Shown: in pieces, positions 59,801-64,000 of the stretch | Layout: every line of letters starts with the position of its first letter | Position numbering within the stretch: position 1 is the stretch's first letter | NCBI GenBank assembly: GCA_964017045.1 | Contig: OZ024798.1 | Span: 30,618,347-30,682,346 of the forward strand | DNA: 64,000 nt | Reading direction: 5' to 3' | Origin: Omphiscola glabra | Taxonomy: Eukaryota > Mollusca > Gastropoda > Lymnaeidae | Program-made: the position numbers and the translations under genes | The notes under the pieces: model-generated | Database searches by the model: none | What the model was told of the DNA's origin: nothing | Seen by the model: only the letters and a program-made list of their open reading frames with translations

Positions 59801-59906
59801 CAGAGCTGAACTGTCTTTCTTTGCCACCCTGGTACAGATCATGCACAACAAATGCTGAAATTGTCTGGCTATTATACAGCACCAGACACACTAGCAAAGG
59901 AAACAT
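43351..59906 (-). CDS. GGT: GGT-A: complete gamma-glutamyltransferase gene, 11 coding exons
   Basis: The spliced product would be about 580 residues (human GGT1 is 569). All ten introns have GT-AG ends and every phase agrees, giving 1743 coding bases with a single stop at the end. By family knowledge GGT is an extracellular Ntn-hydrolase that cuts or transfers the gamma-glutamyl group of glutathione and its conjugates; the precursor cleaves itself before a Thr to make a heavy and a light chain. That Thr is visible in DHGTSNVVV, residue 385 (human 381), giving a light chain of about 196 residues. Pocket residues by alignment from memory: Arg100, Asn405, Asp427, Ser455-Ser456 and the AAGGT loop are present, but Met424 replaces the Glu at human 420. 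A hydrophobic N-terminus (residues 1-18) and N-glycosylation sequons fit a secreted or surface enzyme. Exact exon ends are my reading of splice motifs. Confidence 0.93.
43612..43668. repeat. Minisatellite, 17-bp unit, about 4 copies
   Basis: Unit actgcagcatacgtcac; in GGT-A intron 10. Confidence 0.9.
43897..44079. mobile_element. hAT MITE, CAGAGGCGTAGC family, copy 2
   Basis: Same family as 32156-32346. Ends are cagaggcgtagctaggg and gcgcctctg. gtgtgggt occurs immediately before (43889-43896) and two bases after (44082-44089), consistent with an 8-bp target duplication plus a 2-base slip. It lies in GGT-A intron 10, so it inserted inside the gene. Confidence 0.9.
44495..44605. repeat. Minisatellite, 28-bp unit, 4 copies
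   Basis: Unit core accgggtattttctcaaaat; GGT-A intron 10, about 45 bases from the exon 10 donor. Confidence 0.93.
44650..44760 (-). CDS. GGT: GGT-A exon 10
   Basis: Encodes residues 488-524 in phase 0 on both sides: LTAMTLWMGQRLQSVIDGPR, then IHHQLYPDEV. This matches the human [24 protein letters not shown] block. The acceptor is ctacttcag, the donor AAAG|gtgagttc. Confidence 0.93.
44868..44930. repeat. (CT)n microsatellite in GGT-A intron 9
   Basis: ctctct tract, interrupted by ttctcattctcg. Confidence 0.95.
44982..45222 (-). CDS. GGT: GGT-A exon 9, substrate pocket
   Basis: Encodes residues 407-487: FGSNVVG, then YNNMMDDFAVPG, then SPANYIKPGKRPLSSM, then VAGAAGGTRIT. Ser455-Ser456 and Gly-Gly match human 451-452 and 473-474. 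The first Met in NNMMDDF stands where human GGT1 has Glu420 and E. coli has Gln. The acceptor is gatctctgtcttcag and the donor GCCTTT|gtaagttg. A 40-bp-unit minisatellite begins about 25 bases on the intron side of the acceptor. Confidence 0.95.
45246..45525. repeat. Minisatellite, 40-bp unit, 7 copies, beside exon 9 acceptor
   Basis: Unit core ctggtcaatgttcgagactg followed by atatgtggggtctagc. The array starts about 25 bases on the intron side of the GGT-A exon 9 acceptor and therefore covers the usual branch-point interval. Confidence 0.97.
45885..46260 (-). mobile_element. LINE C-terminal relic in GGT-A intron 8
   Basis: The minus strand reads KIKYLGWTKIRTYWLV, then RLAGRARLRWIDDAEKNLHQ, then SRKAMDRSEWDDLVEPA. 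GR.R.RWIDDVE.DL..LG....KA.DR.EW...V is a frequent C-terminal block of non-LTR elements. It is out of frame in places. Confidence 0.8.
46491..47020. mobile_element. MITE-like element, GGNGTTCGNAAATTACGTC ends
   Basis: The left end ggttccttcgtaaattacgt and the inverse of the right end gacgtaatttgcgaacacc agree over most of 19 bases. C-rich and tgtcac-containing blocks next to both ends are also inverted. There is no transposase. It is in GGT-A intron 8. Confidence 0.65.
47270..47340 (+). mobile_element. Retroposon 3' tail fragment
   Basis: gagcgctatataagtactcc followed by (aatc)n matches the gcgctatataa-plus-short-repeat tails of many invertebrate SINEs and LINEs. A reverse-orientation relative is at 54875-54930. 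The body is not recognised. Confidence 0.5.
47549..47736 (-). CDS. GGT: GGT-A exon 8, catalytic Thr385
   Basis: Encodes residues 345-407 and carries DHGTSNVVVLAPNGEAVAVT. Thr385 in HGTS is the predicted nucleophile and the first residue of the light chain. STLN follows and supplies Asn405 (human Asn401). NIS near the start is a sequon. The acceptor is aaatttcag, the donor ACGTT|gtgagtc; the two left-over bases complete with the first base of exon 9. Confidence 0.94.
47842..48002. mobile_element. MITE with 18-bp perfect terminal inverted repeats
   Basis: gttcacacgatcaaattt (47842-47859) and aaatttgatcgtgtgaac (47985-48002) are exact inverses, and 161 bases separate the outer ends. It lies in GGT-A intron 7, about 100 bases before exon 8. 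The superfamily is uncertain; the GGTTCACACG-like ends suggest PIF/Harbinger but this is a guess. Confidence 0.8.
48150..48695. repeat. Minisatellite, 37-bp unit, about 15 copies
   Basis: Unit core ggtccgggtccaggtgtttt followed by tgagacaataccctt. In GGT-A intron 7. Confidence 0.97.
48762..49952. repeat. Minisatellite, 23-bp unit, about 52 copies, two unit types
   Basis: All units share agtgcatgtataga. One type carries accagtagc, the other gcccgtaaa; a few are hybrids. The two types are interleaved rather than in separate blocks. In GGT-A intron 7. Minus-strand frames of more than 300 codons are artefacts. Confidence 0.98.
50023..50150. mobile_element. hAT-like terminus fragment
   Basis: cagcggttctgaacatgttt followed by agtgcggtgacac resembles the CAGNGGTTCTNAAC hAT end. 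The partner end was not found. Confidence 0.45.
50489..50640. repeat. Minisatellite, 26-bp unit, about 6 copies
   Basis: Unit core gacatatttaatgccatgta; GGT-A intron 7. Confidence 0.95.
50641..51990. other. GGT-A intron 7, no further feature
   Basis: AT-rich with a C/A-rich patch at 51720-51830 and an att microsatellite at 51830. The plus-strand frames across 51641-52041 carry no domain. Confidence 0.5.
51995..52440 (-). mobile_element. LINE reverse-transcriptase C-terminal relic
   Basis: Across frames the minus strand reads LVLNAKKRDHVTQLIHSFHW, RPIQVCID, QLRSSADKRILTVPRTRTKT, then LPLHIRNITTIPALQTGLKT HLFKLYN. This is the classic C-terminal block of a LINE polyprotein (RDHVTPLLHSLHWLPI...LHIR...F...LKTHLF). 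It has frameshifts, and lies in GGT-A intron 7 about 90 bases downstream of exon 7. Confidence 0.88.
52530..52684 (-). CDS. GGT: GGT-A exon 7
   Basis: Encodes residues 293-344. TFHRTIEAFKHAYAARSKMG corresponds to the family block YHRIVEAFRFAYAKRTLLG. The acceptor is aaataacag, the donor ACGCAG|gtaaatg. It ends in phase 0. The same exon can be recognised in the broken copy GGT-B at 25461-25600. Confidence 0.93.
53079..53228 (-). CDS. GGT: GGT-A exon 6
   Basis: Encodes residues 243-293: GIITKEDLQGYVAE, then VYTPGLPSGGPTFLYILN, the counterpart of the human LYMPSAPLSGPVLALILN. NLT is an N-glycosylation sequon. The acceptor is tctcttaag, the donor AAAAG|gtaggtgg. The 1-base overhang joins cleanly to exon 7. 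Confidence 0.94.
53440..53662. repeat. Minisatellite, 43-bp unit, 5 copies
   Basis: Unit core caagggtctgagcaagacga followed by cgccgggggtaaatgtacacctt. It is about 100 bases downstream of GGT-A exon 5. Confidence 0.97.
53768..53931 (-). CDS. GGT: GGT-A exon 5
   Basis: Encodes residues 188-243, including LLAETMKKLADKGAKDFYNG and ADDIVQEIQAAG, which correspond to the human QLADTYETLAIEGAQAFYNG and AQIVKDIQAAG. The acceptor is gtccatccacag, the donor GGCAG|gtagtc. Confidence 0.95.
54113..54640 (+). mobile_element. GC-rich dispersed element, copy 2, with (caat)n tail
   Basis: Shares gggccgtcgagc, ctggtcgaccgaagacgctg-like and gacgaaacggttgcctagga blocks with the minus-strand reading of 11653-12232. 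Ends in gtaatcatgatccctc followed by (aatc)n, which marks the 3' end and suggests copying through RNA. It lies in GGT-A intron 4. Open frames within it (about 60-80 codons) show no domain. Confidence 0.75.
54675..54695. repeat. (TA)n microsatellite
   Basis: Short tatata tract. Confidence 0.9.
54875..54930 (-). mobile_element. Retroposon 3' tail fragment
   Basis: On the minus strand gcgcaatagaagtatg is followed by (caat)n-like repeats, the same kind of tail as at 47270-47340. Confidence 0.45.
54960..55205. repeat. Minisatellite, about 25-bp unit, 9 copies
   Basis: Unit core aaccagatcaccatatagtc; more diverged on the right. GGT-A intron 4. Confidence 0.93.
55316..55514 (-). CDS. GGT: GGT-A exon 4, GGLSVAVPGEVMG motif
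   Basis: Encodes residues 122-188. GLSVAVPGEVMGMWRAHQ and GKLPWSTLIKPTIDLAEKGF are near-perfect matches to conserved blocks of the GGT heavy chain. The acceptor is tttaaag, the donor CTCAG|gtaagtgac. Confidence 0.95.
55575..55712. repeat. Minisatellite, 12-bp unit, about 11 copies
   Basis: Unit attgtaaatggt; GGT-A intron 3, about 60 bases from the exon 4 acceptor. Confidence 0.96.
55897..55988 (-). CDS. GGT: GGT-A exon 3, substrate-binding Arg
   Basis: Encodes residues 91-122. SRSAAPLASNATMYGN aligns with the human NARETAPRLAHATMF region. Arg100 would be the residue that binds the glutamate alpha-carboxylate (human Arg107). NAT is an N-glycosylation sequon. The acceptor has a strong pyrimidine tract (cttttctcctcttag) and the donor is CAAG|gtgagt. 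Confidence 0.9.
56160..56328. repeat. Minisatellite, about 8-bp unit, about 20 copies
   Basis: gcatgact, gcatgacg and related words; GGT-A intron 2. Confidence 0.93.
56515..57192. repeat. Minisatellite, 23-bp unit, about 29 copies
   Basis: Unit core cacaacgctcagtctgtgcc followed by aac; GGT-A intron 2. The plus-strand frames of up to 246 codons are artefacts. Confidence 0.98.
57270..57585. repeat. Minisatellite, 12-bp unit, about 26 copies
   Basis: Unit ggcagggatttt with ttc variants; GGT-A intron 2. It gives a false plus-strand DFGR repeat protein. Confidence 0.98.
57586..58403. other. GGT-A intron 2, no further feature
   Basis: AT-rich. The plus-strand frame at 58192-58389 shows no recognisable domain. 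Confidence 0.5.
58404..58526 (-). CDS. GGT: GGT-A exon 2, GGNAVDAAIAT motif
   Basis: Encodes residues 50-91. It carries GGNAVDAAIATS, the most recognisable N-terminal signature of the family, followed by GLGGDSVWTIYRG. The acceptor is ggcatttcag, the donor GG|gtgagtaaat. Phase 2 in and phase 2 out match exons 1 and 3. Confidence 0.93.
58905..59045. mobile_element. hAT MITE, one end only
   Basis: caagggtcaccaaactacgg followed by ccggcgggccg is the canonical ACTACGGCC-type hAT terminus, related to the element at 18005-18355. No right end was found; it lies in GGT-A intron 1. Confidence 0.65.
59335..59408. repeat. Minisatellite, about 22-bp unit, 3-4 copies
   Basis: Unit core acaatataaatctatttatg; GGT-A intron 1. 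Confidence 0.85.
59405..59610 (+). mobile_element. LINE C-terminal relic with AAG-rich tail
   Basis: The plus strand reads LLQQMERKAQDRDDWKILVD and then GLCPQTG. This is the A.DR..W..LVDGLCP end of a non-LTR element. It is followed by aagaagaagaaa, a plausible 3' repeat tail. GGT-A intron 1. Confidence 0.7.
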
Positions 59907-59929
59907 GTTGATGGAAGGTCTGCGCACCG
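59758..59929 (-). CDS. GGT: GGT-A exon 1 (coding 59758-59906), signal/anchor
   Basis: Begins after a good acceptor (tttatgtttcag) at 59930-59931, so 59907-59929 is probably 5' UTR and an untranslated exon should lie upstream. ATG is at 59906-59904 and is followed by MFPLLVCLVLYNSQTISA, a signal peptide or membrane anchor with almost no cytoplasmic tail. It ends in the family motif SSAAVASNSRICSLTG, the counterpart of the human AAVAADAKRCSEIG stretch. The donor is GT|gtaggt and leaves two bases of codon 50. A start further upstream stays open for a few codons, but this ATG matches the start of GGT-C exon 1. Confidence 0.85.
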
Positions 59930-60194
59930 CTGAAACATAAATTGGATCGATTACGACGAAATCCTAGTTGTGCCAGGTGCATGTGTTATCCTATTTGTAT
60001 CTATTTTTAACAGTAACAATTAATGCCATGTTTTCCGTATACAGCAAATGCATAGTTATTGTAATCTGGAAGTAGTTGTCATTTACACAGCTAAAGAATA
60101 GTTGCACATATGGTAGGCTGGTAATAGTTGTCATTGCAGCTTGCTGTGTTTGCCTATAACAACTAACAAATGGTTTCCATTGTACGCTGTCATT

Positions 60195-60370
60195 GATTGT
60201 CATTTAAAGCTGGCATTGGTTGTTATTATAAGATGACAGCAGATGTCATTGTAAGGTGACAACAGCTGTCATTGTAGGATGGCAATGGTTGTCATTGTAA
60301 GATGGCATTAGCTGTCATTGAAAAGTGACAGTAGTTTTCATTGTAAGATGGCAGTATTTGTCATCGGGAC
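60195..60370. repeat. Minisatellite, about 21-bp unit, 8 copies
   Basis: Unit core gtcattgtaagatgacagca, quite diverged. Confidence 0.88.
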
Positions 60371-60429
60371 TCTGGCGCAAACACACAACTAACACACAAC
60401 TAACACACCACACAACGCAAACACGCAGT

Positions 60430-60562
60430 ACACTTCAACACGTCAAAAGACTGATCTCAAACATTAGACGCAGACTACTAGACACGTCAAAAGACTGATG
60501 TCACACATTAGAGTAGGACTACTAGACACGTCAAAAGAGTGATGTCACACAGTAGAGTCAGA
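60430..60562. repeat. Minisatellite, about 52-bp unit, 2.5 copies
   Basis: Unit core gacacgtcaaaagactgatg. Confidence 0.85.
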
Positions 60563-60784
60563 AAACAAGGCAGTAGTTGGAGCTACTACTTCAGGTTGCT
60601 GGTTAGTATAGCTTCTTGTTGTTTAGCGTCCATGACACACAATGAACAAACCATCAAAAACAGCTATTAGTACAAATCATTTTTCAACTCACTTTTCATG
60701 TCAAAGATTTAGCACGTATTTAACTTTGTTCCACTCCCTACTACTCAAATCTTTCTGTAACATCTGCTAGGTATAGGTATTATA

Positions 60785-60895
60785 ACTAGCATAGGATATA
60801 TGTTCTCAGTTTGTGGGAGGTGTCTCATTTTATTAAAGACTTTATCGGTGTTCTCAGTTTGTGGAAAGTGTCTCATTGTATAAAAGACTTTAGAT
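60785..60895. repeat. Direct duplication of a unit of about 55 bp
   Basis: gttctcagtttgtgg and gtgtctcatt occur twice in the same order, each time followed by aaagacttta. Confidence 0.8.
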
Positions 60896-60899
60896 CTAC

Positions 60900-61847
60900 T
60901 CGCAATTCATCTTGTGTGTTCATGTGTGGATGTAGCGTTATTGTTCTTGTTTAATTTGTTTGTTTTTTTGGGGTTTTTTTTTTGTTTTTTTTGTTACACA
61001 CTGGACTTTTAAAGATTTCTCGTGCAGTGTCTACCTGGTTGGCGTCTAGAAAGCACGGTCTACGGAGGCGGGTTGACACTTTGACTCAAATTATCGTGGT
61101 TTGCCGCGTCTGCTTTACGTTGAGTGAATGGGTTGGTGGGATGGTGGGTAAGCTCATATCTCCGTTTTTCAAGTTTGATTCCTAGATTAAGAGTTAAGTC
61201 CCTTCAATCGGGATTTTGTAAAAGGGTTAAAAATGTAAAGAATTCTACTTTTGTCAATAATTTAAAGATTAAAATTTTAATTCTTAAAAGTAGCAAATAA
61301 ACAAATATTTTTTTTTAATTCAAAAAAGAATTTCAATCAAAGACGACTTATAAAGCACCAAAAATTAGAAAATAATTTTAAATGTCTAAAAACGCAGGAC
61401 GCATTTTTTGCCCTAATCACAAGTTTGGGCCACTTAAAACCTAAGATCGCCTGCAACCGTAGTGGTTACTAACCTCGCGCGACGGCTCTGCCAGATAAAC
61501 ATTTCAATCATAAAAGGGTCCATAATTTTATTCTATTGAAATTTGTATCGGTAGTGAAACAAATTTGAATACAACATTTCAGAAATTAGATAGAAGTATT
61601 TTGTAAGTAATCCAGTATTTTCCCAACAGCCTATTTTTTAAATTTATTTATTTTTAAGTAGTTTTAGGGGCTTTTGCGGGTTTAAAAAAAATTATTTTTA
61701 TTTTATTAAAGTTTTATTCCTTCCAACTCAACAAAACTGTCATTCAAAATTCGGCCCGGGTCTTGGATCAACACCAGCGAGACAGTGAAAAAAATTATCG
61801 GGAATTAATTTGTTTTCTTTATACCCTATCGCAACCGTCACATAAGT
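60900..61847. other. No feature seen
   Basis: AT-rich with T runs near 60965-60990. The plus-strand frame at 60982-61185 shows no domain. Confidence 0.5.
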
Positions 61848-61942
61848 TCAGTCACACAAGTCCTGTCACACACGTCCTGTCACACACGTCCTGTCACACA
61901 AGTCCTGTCACACAAGTCCTGTCACACAAGTCCTGTCACACA
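61848..61942. repeat. Minisatellite, 14-bp unit, about 6-7 copies
   Basis: Unit cctgtcacacaagt. Confidence 0.95.
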
Positions 61943-62094
61943 AATATCGTCCCTTATCTCTTGGCTTGTCGTCACCATGTTTGACTGTAATTCGCTCAAC
62001 AATTGATTAATTCGTATCGGTCTTCTTCCAAAGACACATTTCGTGCTATAAATTAATTCTACTTCTGGCTGCTTTGCCTTGCCGATCAATTTCC

Positions 62095-62742
62095 ATGTGT
62101 TCCATTTGGTCACATCTATAGATGCACCTGGTATATTCCATTTGGTCACATCTATAGATGCACCTGGTATGTTCAATTTGGTCACATCTATAGATGCAAC
62201 TGGTATGTTCCATTTGGTCACATCTATAGATGCAACTGGTATGTTCCATTTGGTCACATCTATAGATGCAACTGGTATGTTCCATTTGGTCACATCTATA
62301 GATACACCTGGTATGTTACATTTGGTCACATCTATAGATGCACCTGGTATGTTCCATTTGGTCACATCCATAGATGCACCTGGTATGTTCCATTTGGTCA
62401 CATCTATAGATGCACCTGGTATGTTCACTTTGGGCATATCTACAGATGCACCTGGTATGTTCCCTTTGGTCACATCTATAGATGCACCTGGTATACTACC
62501 TTTGGGCACATCTATAGATGCACCTGGTATGTTCCCTGTGGACACATCTACAGATGCACCTGATATGTTCCCTTTGGTCACATCTACAGATGCACCTGAT
62601 ATGTTCACTTTGGTCACAGCTACAGATGCACCTGGTATGTTCCCTTTGGGCATATCTATAATGCACCTGGTATATTCCCTTTGGGAACATCTACAGATGC
62701 ACCTGGTATGTTCCCTTTGGTAACATCTATAGATGTAGAGTC
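62095..62742. repeat. Minisatellite, 36-bp unit, about 18 copies
   Basis: Unit core ggtcacatctatagatgcac followed by ctggtatgttccattt. The minus strand stays open as a 12-residue repeat (GNIPGASIDVTK-like) joined to a non-repeat tail of about 60 codons. The frame is broken by a 2-base deletion inside the array near 62660, which argues against a real protein. Confidence 0.97.
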
Positions 62743-64000
62743 AGTAGAGTTGAGTAGTGGGTCAGTTGTTTGGGGTCAGACTAACGCTGACATCCTAAGC
62801 TTAAGTATAGTAACCGAAGTGTAGGTCAAGCCTACGAAAGATAAACAAAGGCTCGGCCAGGAGCTCGCCTTGTGTCCCCGTAGCGAAGTGGAAGCGTGTT
62901 GAAGTCCATACCTGACGTCCGCGCAGTGACCAGTGACCAGCGAAAGAGAGGGGCCAAAACACACAAGACTACCGTGTTATATATGTTGGGACCTGAACTG
63001 CTACAGAGGACAAGATAACTAGTGTAACGTTGTCCATCGCAAATTGCATTAGTATTACTATAGGAAGTATTTTTAGTCAGTTCTTTATGTGTATGTGTAG
63101 TTAATTCTGTAGTATTTAAATATTTATTTGTGGGCTGAACCACCCTGTGTTCTTAAGTATAATATAGTATAGTAGTAGTAGAAGTGCGTGAGCGAATGAT
63201 TTTTTAGATTGAATGTTAGTTTGTGGAGTGAGATAAGTTAGAGTCCCTAATTATAATCATACCCTAGACATAGCCCTAGTGGCAATAATAATCTAAACTT
63301 TCACTTGGGGCCTAATCTATATAAAACACTTTTAATTAACCTAATAAATAGTATAATATTTAAGTATAATGTAAATAGTAACAGCATCTATAGATGCACA
63401 TCGTAGTCAGAGTTTCACATCCGCCAGCAAATACTTTAACGTACAGTTTGACCTTTAATTGCTATTGATCAAAACAGCCAATCGAAACGGCGGTTTGTTT
63501 TAATATCTATTTTTTATCTGTTCCGACAGAGAGCTAACGGGGCTGGCTTTGTGTTCAGACTTGAATTTTTCAGTGTTGGGAATTGACCAAATGTCCTTAC
63601 TGTATTCGGCTTTTAAAACATTTAAACTATATTTTAAAGTATCTGTTTTATTAAGTTTTTATTGTACTCTACATTAAACGACAGCTTGCAACAGTAGTCT
63701 TAGCTAGGGTTACTACATTAAACGACAGCTTGCAAAAGTGGTCGTAGTTAGGGTTACTGCAGCCCGGGGCCGTCAAGATTTTGTCGCCACCCTTCCACGT
63801 CAAAAAGGTTTACTGTTGGTCTAAAATGTTGCCCTTCAATATAAAGTAAAAAGTGATGCCCAGAGCATCCCCCCACCCTTCGCACCCACCTTCCTACGCC
63901 CCTGGCTCGCAGAATGTTACATTGTTATGCCTTGCAAGTGTCTATGGGTTTAATCAAATCACCATGCGATGTAACCTTAGATATTTTAGTACACAACGAC
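62743..64000. other. No supported gene
   Basis: AT-rich. A duplicated block acattaaacgacagcttgca occurs at 63672 and 63714. cctacgcccctggctcgc near 63894 resembles a hAT end without a partner. One more copy of the atctatagatgcac motif lies at 63388, outside the 36-bp array. Confidence 0.45.

Noticed and set aside
1..64000. tRNA, rRNA or snRNA genes
   Set aside because: I saw no convincing T-arm/anticodon arrangement or conserved rRNA block by eye. The GC-rich elements at 11653 and 54113 were considered as rDNA-derived, but no canonical rRNA motif was found. A covariance-model scan would settle it.

Overview
The window looks like animal genomic DNA, and the best guess is a lophotrochozoan, possibly a gastropod mollusc. 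Evidence for a eukaryote is direct: one gene can be assembled from eleven exons with GT-AG splice sites and matching phases. Fragments of non-LTR retrotransposons, Penelope-type GIY-YIG sequence and hAT miniature elements are scattered through it. The taxon is an inference from protein flavour and repeat types, not proven.

The only gene family I can support is gamma-glutamyltransferase (GGT), always on the minus strand and apparently in tandem. Locus A (43351-59929) is a complete, undamaged gene of 11 exons encoding about 580 residues, with the autocatalytic threonine at residue 385 and the substrate-pocket Ser-Ser and Gly-Gly motifs in place. It has Met where mammalian GGT has a substrate-binding Glu. 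Locus B (about 19532-25600) is a decayed copy: exons matching A's exons 7, 9, 10 and 11 are visible, perhaps also exon 8, but exon 9 is frameshifted. Locus C begins at 782 and runs off the left edge; only its first coding exon and the start of its second lie here.

Region by region: 1-837 holds the start of GGT-C. 838-19530 is intergenic, with tandem arrays, a reverse-transcriptase relic (5995-6665), a tandem triplet with a hammerhead-ribozyme-like core (6817-6957), a GIY-YIG endonuclease relic (7131-7511), a 1.4-kb array of 35-bp units interrupted by a GC-rich insertion (10291-12345), and several MITEs. 19532-25600 is GGT-B, split by two large arrays. 25600-43350 is intergenic, with LINE and hAT relics and more arrays. 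43351-59929 is GGT-A, with arrays or transposon relics in most introns. 59930-64000 is intergenic with a 36-bp array.

The striking property of the window is tandem-repeat load. More than fifty distinct minisatellite arrays, with unit lengths from about 8 to 54 bp and mostly unrelated to each other, occupy roughly a quarter of the sequence by my hand tally. Nearly every long open reading frame in the window is produced by such an array and is not a gene. No tRNA, rRNA, CRISPR array or bacterial-type operon was found by eye.
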